45,553 bases of DNA from a virus. Each line of letters starts with the position of its first letter. Positions within the stretch are counted from its first letter, which is position 1. The stretch lies in IMG/VR virus record IMGVR_UViG_3300009686_000061, positions 1 through 45,553 of that record, one strand, 5' to 3'. A model generated the notes under the pieces. The model did not search any database and was not told the DNA's origin. It saw nothing but the letters and a program-made list of their open reading frames with translations. Positions 7,047-13,468 of this stretch are shown here, piece by piece. The position numbers and the translations under genes were made by a program.

Positions 7047-8152
7047 GCGGCCACCAATTCACAAGCCGCGTTGATCCGCTTCACCAGCGCCGCACAGATC
7101 AGCAGCCATTCGCTCTCGTGATACAGCTTCGCGGCCTTTTCAGTGGCTGAATGCTCAAACCCAAGCTCAAGCAGGAATGCGGCCGTCAAGGTGAAGCCCA
7201 GGCGGTCTGCCATCTGGCCCAACTTGAGGTCGGGCGGGCTGGATGGTTCCTGGGTGGTGGCCAAAGCGGCTCGAATCGCCATGGGTGCTACTGTTTCAAT
7301 AGCTGCTTGCGCTTGTTGTACGCGGGCTGGAGCTGGATTCATCGCCTCGGCAACACTGGCAGGCATCATGATTTCAACCACGGCTGCGTGCGTCACCAGC
7401 TTGGCGGCTTCAGTGGCGGCTTGCTCTTGCGTGTTTTCTTCGGGTGCCATTTGAGAGCTTTCAGTTGGTTGATCAGATATTTGATTGAGCGCTTTGATGT
7501 TGGCTGCTGCCTTGCTTCGCAACTGGCCTTCAAACTCGCTCACTAGAATGGCAAAGGCGTCAAGGTCAGCTTTCAGCCTGGCAATTTCCTCGATGTGTTC
7601 GCTGCGCCGGATGCGGTGGATGACCAAGCCAAGACCAACGCTCTCAAGGTCTGGCGACCACATGCACAAATCAATCCACTCCCAGCCAAGAAACAAAAGC
7701 TCCCCAAGACATTGATCTATGTATTCGCTGTAATCTCCATCAACCACGGTATCAAACAGGTTATCGCTGCCGAACATCATCTTGATTTCAACACCACCAA
7801 GGCCTTCCGGATGATCACGAACTTCACCGTCTGGGCTCACGCCAAACATCCCGCAACTTGTCATTGCAAAGCCGACTTCATGGACAAGGCTTCCAGTTGT
7901 TGTTTCATATGCTAGGCGGGCAAAGGGTTCCTGTTCCTGACCCTGCTTCATGGCGTAGGTCTGGTACATCCCCTCGGCATTCCCGCCAAATCGCTCCCGG
8001 GCGACGTTTCGGGCATATAGGGTTCGCTTCGCCGTTGGCTTCCCTGCCTTCGTGAAGTCTCTGGCATCTTTGAACTTCGACCCAGTGATGCGACCCTGGC
8101 GAAGCTTCAGCCATGTTTCACTTCCTTGCGGGGCGGTGCTGTAGGTGATCAT
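7043..8152 (-). CDS. YqaJ/lambda-Exo type viral recombinase exonuclease
   Basis: Processes double-stranded ends 5' to 3' to give single strands for the annealing protein RecT next to it. The nuclease core is in residues 1-190: a G-S-x-x-W-L-x-x-R-x-G-R-I-T-G-S-K start, the glutamate in GQEQEPFA (about Glu75), Asp108 in SPDGE, and the E-x-K pair Glu122/Lys124 in GVEIKMM. All belong to the PD-(D/E)xK fold. Residues about 225-369 are an unusual alanine-rich extension with repeated low-complexity segments and a helical end. It overlaps recT by four bases. Confidence 0.85.
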   Translation of the reverse strand: MITYSTAPQGSETWLKLRQGRITGSKFKDARDFTKAGKPTAKRTLYARNVARERFGGNAEGMYQTYAMKQGQEQEPFARLAYETTTGSLVHEVGFAMTSCGMFGVSPDGEVRDHPEGLGGVEIKMMFGSDNLFDTVVDGDYSEYIDQCLGELLFLGWEWIDLCMWSPDLESVGLGLVIHRIRRSEHIEEIARLKADLDAFAILVSEFEGQLRSKAAANIKALNQISDQPTESSQMAPEENTQEQAATEAAKLVTHAAVVEIMMPASVAEAMNPAPARVQQAQAAIETVAPMAIRAALATTQEPSSPPDLKLGQMADRLGFTLTAAFLLELGFEHSATEKAAKLYHESEWLLICAALVKRINAACELVAA

Positions 8153-9249
8153 GCTGCCTCCCTGAATGTTGCTAAAACCTCTTCATACTTACCATTCAAA
8201 ACATGTTGGTCTTCAGTCGAAAGCGCATCGATGTGCAGGCCGCAGGCGTTCAGATCATCCTCATTGACAGCACCACAGATCGCGGCCATTACCTCGTCAA
8301 AGGTCTTGACTGGCTTTGGAGTCTTCGGCGTTACATCGGTTACGGTCTGTTTCTTGAGTACGTCACCCCGGCTGATTACGATGTTCTTGAATGCGTTGTA
8401 AGCGTCCATGTCTTTCGATGGCTTGATGTCCGAAACACCTTTTTTCCAAATTGAATCCAGATCAACGGCATTCGTGGCGTTAGTCGCTTGCTTGATCCAC
8501 TCGTTCAGCGCATCGCCCGGGTACTTCTTAGCCCCGTTGCCATTGATGACCTCTAAGCCTTCGCCGCCCTCGGTGTTGAGATGGTGGATGGCTTCATCAA
8601 CGCGGCCTGATCTGTCAGTCTTAGGCCAGTATTTATAAGCCTGCTTGACGACCGTCTTCTTAATCATTTCGCCTTCATCAGACTTCCACGGTCCTTTTTG
8701 CCCAGCCTTCCATGCCTCAGACCGGTCCCGAATTGAGTAGATGCTGTCAATGTCCATGGTGTGGGTCAAGTACTCTCCATCAGGGGTCTTGATCACCACA
8801 TAAGCGCCTTTGATCTTGCCGCGTGCCTCGGCGCCTGCAAATGGGTCATGCCCATGGGTAGGCGGCTTGTCGAATCCGTTAATGACAAAGTTGTCATGCT
8901 CTCGCACGATAGCGGCCTGCGCCCATAAGATAGAACCGGACGCCACCGCCAAGTCAATCAACCCCATGTAGCTGATATCAAGGCAGACCACACTTTTTCG
9001 CACGACCAGATAGGCTTGCTTTTTCGCCGGGTTCAGACTGATGCCGATAGCCGCCACGTTGGTAATGGCATTTTCGACCGACTGGCGATTGCCCATGGCC
9101 GCACGCATCATGAAATCAGAGCTTCCCAAGATTTGCAAGGCAAACCCGGCCTCTTTATCGAAGTTGATTCCTCGATCAACAGCGACCGTGGTGAAGTTGT
9201 CGCGCAAGGCATAGACAGCCTGCGACAGTAGCGCAAGTTCGTTACTCAT
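8149..9249 (-). CDS. recT: RecT-family single-strand annealing protein
   Basis: A 366-aa protein. The N-terminal 200 residues carry the RecT pattern: SVENAITNVAAIGISLNPAK followed by AYLVVRKSVVCLDISYMGLI, and later E-G-E-M-I-K-K-T-V-V-K-Q-A-Y-K-Y-W-P. The C-terminus is a variable tail ending in a helical domain. It works with the overlapping YqaJ exonuclease in homologous recombination and concatemer formation. I chose ATG 9249, which has GGAGAA upstream and overlaps the tiny gene before it (ATGA). The frame is open further upstream but is not coding-like there. Confidence 0.88.
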   Translation of the reverse strand: MSNELALLSQAVYALRDNFTTVAVDRGINFDKEAGFALQILGSSDFMMRAAMGNRQSVENAITNVAAIGISLNPAKKQAYLVVRKSVVCLDISYMGLIDLAVASGSILWAQAAIVREHDNFVINGFDKPPTHGHDPFAGAEARGKIKGAYVVIKTPDGEYLTHTMDIDSIYSIRDRSEAWKAGQKGPWKSDEGEMIKKTVVKQAYKYWPKTDRSGRVDEAIHHLNTEGGEGLEVINGNGAKKYPGDALNEWIKQATNATNAVDLDSIWKKGVSDIKPSKDMDAYNAFKNIVISRGDVLKKQTVTDVTPKTPKPVKTFDEVMAAICGAVNEDDLNACGLHIDALSTEDQHVLNGKYEEVLATFREAA

Positions 9250-9338
9250 ACTGTTCTCCAGTAAACAAGCGTTAAAAGCAGTGCTGAGTCGATGGCCAGC
9301 ATCGAGCGCACAAAAAGTCGGTAAAAGTGGCGGGTCAT
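9246..9338 (-). CDS. Tiny coupled gene upstream of recT (30 aa)
   Basis: A 30-codon reading frame (MTRHFYRLFVRSMLAIDSAL plus ten residues) starts inside the stop of the previous tiny gene and ends inside the start of recT, each by ATGA. The centre is hydrophobic (SMLAIDSALLLTLVYW) with a basic N-terminus, so a short membrane peptide is possible. Its main role may be translational coupling of recT. Confidence 0.45.
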   Translation of the reverse strand: MTRHFYRLFVRSMLAIDSALLLTLVYWRTV

Positions 9339-9436
9339 TTGAAATCCCTCGTAAGCGATTGCCACGCCCGGCTAGCAGCCCGGATACGGGTAGCACCACC
9401 ACGGCGAAAGAATGAGTACAGGCGGTAGAGGGTCAT
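9335..9436 (-). CDS. Tiny coupled gene (33 aa), arginine-rich
   Basis: A 33-codon frame beginning MTLYRLYSFFRRGGATRIRA, linked by ATGA overlaps to tiny genes on both sides. It is very basic (eight arginines, one lysine). No family recognised. Confidence 0.45.
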   Translation of the reverse strand: MTLYRLYSFFRRGGATRIRAASRAWQSLTRDFK

Positions 9437-9543
9437 GGCATCCTGCTTTCTTGAGCGGCTTCGACCTCTGCCCGGGCCGACTCGCGGTCGATAGCCCACA
9501 CAAAGTAGGTGAGCTTGACAATTTGGATGACGTAGCGGTTCAT
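9433..9543 (-). CDS. Tiny coupled gene (36 aa)
   Basis: A 36-codon frame beginning MNRYVIQIVKLTYFVWAIDR, with GGGAGT well placed before the ATG. It starts within the stop of the DUF551-like gene and ends within the start of the next tiny gene. Hydrophobic first half, charged amphipathic second half (RESARAEVEAAQESR). Confidence 0.5.
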   Translation of the reverse strand: MNRYVIQIVKLTYFVWAIDRESARAEVEAAQESRMP

Positions 9544-9911
9544 GCTGCACTCCCTGGCGCTGCGGGTAGTGGCATCCAGTGGGTAGGCTCGTCCATGCGA
9601 TGGCCGCAAACTTTCCCATCGACCATCCAGCCAACAAAGCACCATGCCCTGGCTTCCATTGCATTCATATTCGCAAGCAAGACTATTGTTCCAGTTGGCG
9701 CAGTATCAATCGGCATCCATGCAGGCGCTGCGGCCTCTTGGGGTGATGTCAGTACTGAAAACAGCGCTCTTCGGGTATCTCCAGCGGCGATATTTGCCGC
9801 TTCATATTCACTGTCCGACCCTTCGCGCTCTGCATCTTCAAGGGTGATGATTGATTTCTCGTGAGCGTCGATCAGCGCCTCAAGCGCCAATTTCGCGGTG
9901 TCTTTTTTCAT
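9540..9911 (-). CDS. DUF551-like phage protein
   Basis: A 123-aa protein whose C-terminal half shows the DUF551 pattern: W-M-P-I-D-T-A-P, then a strand V-L-L-A, then W-C-F-V-G-W-M, ending E-P-T-H-W-M-P-L-P. This is a small tryptophan-rich domain common in phage early regions, function unknown. The N-terminal half is helical. I use ATG 9911 (good GGGGGAT upstream, four-base overlap with the previous gene). Confidence 0.75.
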   Translation of the reverse strand: MKKDTAKLALEALIDAHEKSIITLEDAEREGSDSEYEAANIAAGDTRRALFSVLTSPQEAAAPAWMPIDTAPTGTIVLLANMNAMEARAWCFVGWMVDGKVCGHRMDEPTHWMPLPAAPGSAA

Positions 9912-10171
9912 TCGATCCCCCAATGCTCTGGATTGTTTTGGATTTGCGCCTTGAGTGCAGCCCGGTCGTTAGCCTCATGCCAAGCTGATGTTTTGATAAC
10001 CCCTGCTGCACGCCGGTACTCAAATGCGATACGCGCCTGCTCATTCTGGTTAGCGTCACACTGCACAAGCGTGTGCAAAGTTGGCGTGATCTTGGCGGCG
10101 CAGCGTCGGCAGAATGTTGGCGGCGCGATTGAAGCAAGGAAGGGGGCGAAGGTTGGGTGAACGGCGTTCAT
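9908..10171 (-). CDS. Hypothetical protein with CxxC (87 aa)
   Basis: An 87-aa protein with a C-R-R-C pair at residues 21-24 and a cysteine at 38, possibly metal-binding, followed by a helical region. Four-base overlaps on both sides. No family recognised. Confidence 0.6.
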   Translation of the reverse strand: MNAVHPTFAPFLASIAPPTFCRRCAAKITPTLHTLVQCDANQNEQARIAFEYRRAAGVIKTSAWHEANDRAALKAQIQNNPEHWGIE

Positions 10172-10428
10172 TTCGTCACCTTCTCACCACAGAACGGGCA
10201 GTAGCTGAAAAACATGTTCAGCGATGTTGTTTTCAGCTTGGGAACGCCGCTTTTTAGTGGAGCCATGGCAGACTGCTTTGCCGTCATATAGCCAAGTTGC
10301 TTCATGGCGTTTCCTACTATCGCAAAGCCGTAGCCTTGCAGTTTGGTGTCGTGGTCAGTGGCCGATGGGGATTGTTCTTTAAATCGCTCGGTCAGCTTTT
10401 CTTCAAGCTCTTTTTTGCAATTACACAT
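10168..10428 (-). CDS. Small zinc-ribbon-like protein
   Basis: An 86-aa protein with C-N-C near the start (MCNCKKELEEKLTERFKEQS) and C-P-F-C-G-E-K at the end, the layout of a zinc ribbon split by a helical insert. ATG 10428 is preferred because GGGAG lies seven bases upstream. It is the first gene after the structured, gene-free stretch 10455-10720. Confidence 0.65.
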   Translation of the reverse strand: MCNCKKELEEKLTERFKEQSPSATDHDTKLQGYGFAIVGNAMKQLGYMTAKQSAMAPLKSGVPKLKTTSLNMFFSYCPFCGEKVTK

Positions 10429-10454
10429 TTGCATACTCCCTGTGTTTAGGCGTG

Positions 10455-10476
10455 AAAAAGCCACATCGTGTGTGGC
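10455..10476 (-). terminator. Intrinsic terminator after the structured intercistronic RNA
   Basis: On the minus strand GCCACA and TGTGGC (10471-10476 and 10460-10465) form a 6-bp stem with loop CACGA, followed by TTTTTC. It ends the gene-free stretch and lies just before the next gene's ribosome binding site. Confidence 0.65.
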
Positions 10477-10725
10477 GTGTGGGTGGGATGCAATGGGTTG
10501 GCCAGCTGTCTGATCAGAGCAATCGCGCTCTTTGCTGGTCAATGCCGTTGCGGCCCGTAAATGGTTGATGGTGAGCGGGTATGTGATCCCGACTTATGCG
10601 ACTTACTCTGGCGCATCACAACTACTCATTCACCATCAAGTAGCCGGGCTGGTTTGCACTTTCGCATCGGCCCTATTTCGGCTCCGCTCCATGCTAGGCA
10701 ACCCGTCTACTTGATAGCCTGTGAG
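10477..10725 (-). ncRNA. Structured intercistronic RNA, third member of the prophage RNA set
   Basis: No gene fits here. Read on the minus strand, ATCAAGTAGACGGG (10715-10702) pairs with CCCGGCTACTTGAT (10648-10635), with one mismatch. TTGATGGTGA (10639-10630), overlapping the second strand, can instead pair perfectly with TCACCATCAA (10574-10565). Inside lie nested helices GGTTGC/GCAAACC and GCAT/ATGC; TGTGAT/ATCACA encloses GCG/CGC further on, and AGAGC/GCTCT follows. The block TTGATGGTGAATG after the closing stem is identical in the late-leader RNA. Boundaries are approximate; the 3' end is the terminator at 10455. The role is inferred, perhaps an attenuator or switch between operon halves. 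Confidence 0.6.
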
Positions 10726-10729
10726 AAAT

Positions 10730-10812
10730 CAGAAGTTATTGAGACAATTGGGCCTATTTTCATAGATTTCATCTTGAAGTTGATGCGACAAAGTGCAGAA
10801 GTTAGTGAGACA
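10730..10812. repeat. 17-bp direct repeats, also present inverted near 11256-11304
   Basis: CAGAAGTTATTGAGACA (10730-10746) recurs as CAGAAGTTAGTGAGACA (10796-10812), one mismatch, 66 bp apart. Nearby blocks 10776-10792 and 10720-10738 match the opposite strand of 11256-11272 (16 of 17) and 11286-11304 (17 of 19). The inverted copies flank two small genes. Confidence 0.65.
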
Positions 10813-10822
10813 GGTTGCACGT

Positions 10823-11074
10823 TCAACGAACAGGCGGTCTCTTGTGGGGAGCAGGCCTGGGCGTAACTCGTGGCATACCTTCGTCATCAACCCAGTCGTT
10901 TGACATAACAAGGATGTCGGCGCACATATGCATGATGGTCTCAGCCGCCGTTCTACGGCGCGAACTTTCATGAGAGGCAAGATCTTGTACATACGGGACT
11001 ACATCGTCTAGGATGTCTTGCGGCGTCCGGCCTTCACGAGCAATGCCAACTACGTTAAATGTCTTGGTATTCAT
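10823..11074 (-). CDS. Hypothetical protein (83 aa)
   Basis: An 83-aa protein (MNTKTFNVVGIAREGRTPQD) with a helical middle containing HESSRRRTAAETIMHMCADI and a proline/arginine-rich tail. Its ATG overlaps the stop of the 57-aa gene upstream. The repeat-rich, structured gene-free stretch follows it. No family recognised. Confidence 0.6.
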   Translation of the reverse strand: MNTKTFNVVGIAREGRTPQDILDDVVPYVQDLASHESSRRRTAAETIMHMCADILVMSNDWVDDEGMPRVTPRPAPHKRPPVR

Positions 11075-11244
11075 TCTTCATCCTTTGTTGTTTCGTCATC
11101 GTTAGCTCGCTCATTCAGCTCTTTGCAAACTTTGCTTGGCAATGGGATCAACACCAAATTGAACGATACAAAATCATCTCCAACTTCATCAGCTCCTGCG
11201 TTTTCAAGCATTCGCTTGGCTCGCTTATTTAGTACATATGCCAT
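11071..11244 (-). CDS. Hypothetical protein (57 aa)
   Basis: A 57-codon gene starting MAYVLNKRAKRMLENAGADE with AGGAAA ahead of the ATG and an ATGA overlap with the next gene. The C-terminus is very acidic (NDDETTKDEE). No family recognised. The 93 bases upstream (11245-11337) hold no gene; they contain one arm of the inverted repeats described at 10730. Confidence 0.6.
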   Translation of the reverse strand: MAYVLNKRAKRMLENAGADEVGDDFVSFNLVLIPLPSKVCKELNERANDDETTKDEE

Positions 11245-11337
11245 TCAATTTCCTATTTGTCGCAACAACTTCTAACTTTTCTCATTTACTTCTGATTGCT
11301 CACATAGCCACCGCTTACGCCCGGTGAGTCGCCGCTG

Positions 11338-11595
11338 TCACGGAATCATGGTTGATGAGTCAATGTCTTCGCCTTCCGAATCCTGCCATTCAGTCCATTC
11401 GTCATCTTCAAAAACTTCAAGGCCAGCAGCGTTGCAGTAGTCTGGCTTGATTCTGTTTTTGAACTGGAATATGTCGTAGTTCGCAAGAATAGAAAGAACC
11501 TTTTTTGCTTCTCCTGGCGTTGCCACATCCACATGGAAAGGTTTACCCGGAATCTGCGGAATGTGCCATACCCGTAGGTCGCCTGTATTTGCCAT
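11338..11595 (-). CDS. Conserved phage protein (family sometimes labelled superinfection exclusion)
   Basis: An 85-aa protein starting MANTGDLRVWHIPQIPGKPF, then H-V-D-V, then D-I-F-Q-F-K-N-R-I-K-P-D-Y-C-N-A-A-G-L-E-V-F. This is a compact family seen in many unrelated phages; annotations sometimes call it superinfection exclusion protein, without evidence known to me. The C-terminus is acidic. ATG 11595 has GGAGAG upstream; an ATG 22 codons earlier has none. Confidence 0.7.
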   Translation of the reverse strand: MANTGDLRVWHIPQIPGKPFHVDVATPGEAKKVLSILANYDIFQFKNRIKPDYCNAAGLEVFEDDEWTEWQDSEGEDIDSSTMIP

Positions 11596-11679
11596 CACTC
11601 TCTCCTTTGTTGATTCACAAAAACAAAACTCACCTGTCACGAAAGTTTTGTTTGCCGTCATGCGCAGACGGCGGGCGGG

Positions 11680-11877
11680 TTAATTAGAGCCGGAGCCGTC
11701 GCCGGAGCCGTAGCCGTCGCCGTCGCCGTAGCCGGAGCCGGAGCCGGAGCCGGAGCCGTAGCCGGAGCCGGAGCCGTCGCCGTAGCCGTAGCCGTCGCCG
11801 TCGCCGTAGCCGTCGCCGTCGCCGTCGCCGTAGCCGGAGCCGGAGCCGTCAGTGAATTTTTTACTTGCCAAAGCCAT
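11680..11877 (-). CDS. Gly-(Ser/Tyr/Asp) dipeptide-repeat protein
   Basis: A 65-aa protein. After MALASKKFT come about 28 dipeptides, each Gly paired with Ser, Tyr or Asp. Every repeat codon ends in C (GGC with TCC, TAC or GAC), so the DNA is a 6-bp degenerate tandem repeat. AAGGAG lies seven bases before ATG 11877, which overlaps the end of the upstream gene. Such a chain would be disordered or silk/antifreeze-like; function unknown. The repeats could change length by slippage. Confidence 0.65.
   Translation of the reverse strand: MALASKKFTDGSGSGYGDGDGDGYGDGDGYGYGDGSGSGYGSGSGSGSGYGDGDGYGSGDGSGSN
11687..11851. repeat. 6-bp degenerate minisatellite (GGC + TCC/TAC/GAC)
   Basis: On the minus strand, alternating GGC and one of TCC, TAC or GAC runs without interruption for about 27 units. 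Only the two bases KM of each unit vary. It encodes the dipeptide-repeat protein. Confidence 0.85.
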
Positions 11878-12235
11878 TGATAGACTCCTTAGCGACGGCT
11901 GATGTGGGGATCAGTTCGCATACGCCGGTCAGTGCAATTTCGGGATTCAGCACGTCTATCTTGCAGCCCGACTGCACGCCGGCTTGCGCCACCCCGGACA
12001 GCGCAACGCCGTCTTTTGCCTTCCAGCTCCACAAGCGCCGCGAGTCTTTCAGGATGACGTTTTCTCCATCTGCGCTCACCACCTCACCGGCGTGCACCCC
12101 TGCGCTGTAGCAGCGTGCAATCACATGCTTTCCAATAAATGGATGCGGCTTGCTTGCCGTCTGCGTAGCGCCAAACATCGTTGCAATTTTCTTCAACTGA
12201 CCGTAGGTCAACTCTTCAATATCAATCATCTTCAC
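11861..12235 (-). CDS. DUF6948-like phage protein, first gene of the leftward operon
   Basis: A 124-aa protein containing VIARCYSAGVHAGEVVSADG and K-D-S-R-R-L-W-S-W, then L-N-P-E-I-A-L-T. This matches a conserved family of small phage proteins with a presumed beta-barrel fold (DUF6948, from memory). The family's role is unknown. GGAG lies five bases before the ATG. It is the first coding gene after PL, about 500 bases from the predicted start point, behind a structured leader. Confidence 0.7.
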   Translation of the reverse strand: MKMIDIEELTYGQLKKIATMFGATQTASKPHPFIGKHVIARCYSAGVHAGEVVSADGENVILKDSRRLWSWKAKDGVALSGVAQAGVQSGCKIDVLNPEIALTGVCELIPTSAVAKESINGFGK

Positions 12236-12239
12236 TCCT

Positions 12240-12742
12240 GGTTAAAACCTAAAAACTCAGCAAGCCTTTAGGTTTTGCCCCTGTCGCCAAGGGCCAGCCG
12301 ATATAACCCTTTCGGTCCCGGCTGATAAATACACCAGCATTACGCTGCTGGTAGAGCGGTCGGCCACCTCATGATTTGCCTGTTGCGTTTCTTGTCTTGG
12401 CTGCAACGCCTCATCCAGTCTCTCGCGCCTGGCTTGCGTCCACTGCTAAGCACTTGTGATGTGCCGCTACGTGGGTTAGTTTGTGTCTGAATAGATTTAG
12501 AAAGGCGGGCTGGGCTTGATTCCAGCTTGTAATGCTTACTCGCTCACCGTGCAATCTTTCGGGCTTATGGTGTGGCCTATATGCTTGCGTCGAAGGCTTC
12601 CCTTGATGCTACAAACGGCGTCCATTACTTCGAGTCCTGCGTTTCCTTCAACGCCGCCGCCTATCTAAATCCACTCAGATTTTTAAAGACCGTAGACAGG
12701 TTGGTTCGATCACTTGCTGCCACCGCTGCGTTTTGCTGCGAT
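12240..12742 (-). ncRNA. Long structured leader RNA of the leftward (PL) operon
   Basis: About 500 bases between the predicted PL start (12742) and the first gene hold no good gene; a 29-codon frame exists without a clear ribosome site. A 22-bp stem (12678-12657 with 12508-12487; two G-U pairs, one mismatch) encloses two blocks shared with the late-leader RNA: 12660-12640 (20 of 21 bases) and 12527-12505 (23 of 23). The latter is a GCTGG/CCAGC hairpin. Further 3' are ACCAGCA/TGCTGGT, CAGCCG/CGGCTG, GCCC/GGGC and AAAACCTAAA/TTTAGGTTTT (12275-12242) hairpins; the last sits just before the first ribosome binding site. Role inferred: antitermination or translation control. Confidence 0.65.
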
Positions 12743-12748
12743 GGGTGA

Positions 12749-12776
12749 ATTGTAGCGAATAGCTACAGCATTGCAA
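12749..12776 (-). promoter_or_regulatory. PL promoter of the leftward early operon
   Basis: On the minus strand, -35 TTGCAA (12776-12771), a 16-bp spacer and -10 TACAAT (12754-12749). The same two hexamers with the same spacer form PR at 14582-14609. Predicted start near 12742. Confidence 0.75.
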
Positions 12777-12788
12777 GCGATTCGCTAC
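12752..12788. promoter_or_regulatory. Left repressor operators (two dyads)
   Basis: GTAGCGAATAGCTAC (12752-12766) lies inside PL, and AGCGATTCGCTAC (12776-12788) overlaps its -35. Centres are about 22 bp apart, two helical turns. They share the TAGC-N5-GCTA half-sites found in the right operator set near 14548-14605, so the CI- and Cro-like proteins should bind both. Confidence 0.7.
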
Positions 12789-12828
12789 AGAATCTCAATA
12801 AATAGTTAAAATAATTTTCACCAGACGT

Positions 12829-12853
12829 AAAAAAGCCCGCGTGAAAGCGGGCT
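12829..12853 (-). terminator. Intrinsic terminator of the lysogeny (repressor) operon
   Basis: On the minus strand AGCCCGC and GCGGGCT (12853-12847 and 12840-12834) form a 7-bp stem with a 6-nt loop, followed by a U-run and ACGTC. It closes the leftward unit of repressor, secreted protein and membrane protein and shields PL from it. Confidence 0.8.
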
Positions 12854-12871
12854 GGGTTGAGTGATTTATCT

Positions 12872-13261
12872 TTATCGGTGCTTTAGGAGGCTAAGCAAAT
12901 GGTCAATATTGTTTTTAACCACATCCGGGTTTTTGTACGACACCTTGCCAGACTCGCTTACACGGCGCTCATCCTGTTTTGCCTTGTCGTAAGCAGCCAG
13001 GGCCTTGCGAACACGGTCACGTCGCCAGATTCCAATGTCGTAACTGTCAAGCCTGTCGCGCTCGGCGATGCCGGGGCTTTGCATGGGACTGCCACTCTGT
13101 CGCTCTCGGAACAGGTGAACGCGAAGCGGCCCGATGATCTCGTTCAACTCCTTCCGCTTGTCGCGGCCAATGGCCTGCCAGTTTCCAATCAGAAGCCCGA
13201 GAAGGAAGGTGATAAGGGCCACAGCCGGACCACTGAAGAGGTCGATGATGATTTGACGCAT
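12872..13261 (-). CDS. Single-pass membrane protein in the lysogeny operon
   Basis: A 129-aa protein with an N-terminal membrane helix (residues about 9-26, GPAVALITFLLGLLIGNW) and a basic, helical cytoplasmic part (RDRVRKALAAYDKAKQDERR). It lies between the secreted protein gene 13462-13779 and the terminator, downstream of the repressor, so it should be made in the lysogen. That context fits a superinfection-exclusion or membrane defence role; no family recognised. The opposite strand is also open, but I judge this strand as coding for most of the length. Confidence 0.6.
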   Translation of the reverse strand: MRQIIIDLFSGPAVALITFLLGLLIGNWQAIGRDKRKELNEIIGPLRVHLFRERQSGSPMQSPGIAERDRLDSYDIGIWRRDRVRKALAAYDKAKQDERRVSESGKVSYKNPDVVKNNIDHLLSLLKHR

Positions 13262-13282
13262 AAGGCGGTTTCTCTGACTGCA

Positions 13283-13468
13283 ATGTACGCAGGCATACTT
13301 TTGTTGGGGATTTTAATTTCTGGCGGACCCGGAGCTTTGACCGAGATTTTTTACTGGAAGCCGCGTGATGTTGTCTTGGATATATGGTGCGCAGTAGAAG
13401 ACTATTTTTGGTGGCGGGAACAACGAGCCATGGAAATTAAAGCCGCACAAAAGAAGTTTGATTACTGA
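13283..13468 (+). CDS. Possible small membrane protein, antisense to the lysogeny operon
   Basis: A 61-codon plus-strand frame begins MYAGILLLGILISGGPGALT, a plausible membrane segment, followed by a charged helical tail (WWREQRAMEIKAAQKKFDY). It fills the only gap between two minus-strand genes, where the minus strand has stops, and overlaps the downstream gene's end by seven bases. No good ribosome binding site is visible; the open frame continues upstream across the opposite gene. Real but unusual, or chance. Confidence 0.4.
   Translation: MYAGILLLGILISGGPGALTEIFYWKPRDVVLDIWCAVEDYFWWREQRAMEIKAAQKKFDY

Noticed and set aside
10532-10866. Plus-strand frames of 60 and 101 codons in the intercistronic stretch
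   Set aside because: No operon partner on that strand, weak starts, and the region is better explained by base-paired RNA on the minus strand.
11687-11851. CRISPR-like repeat array
   Set aside because: The repeats are contiguous 6-bp units in a coding frame with no spacers.
12899-13282. Plus-strand frame extending upstream of 13283, antisense to 12872-13261
   Set aside because: The minus strand encodes a membrane protein with sensible topology in operon context; the plus-strand residues here look like shadow coding. Only the part after 13283 is kept, as a weak candidate.
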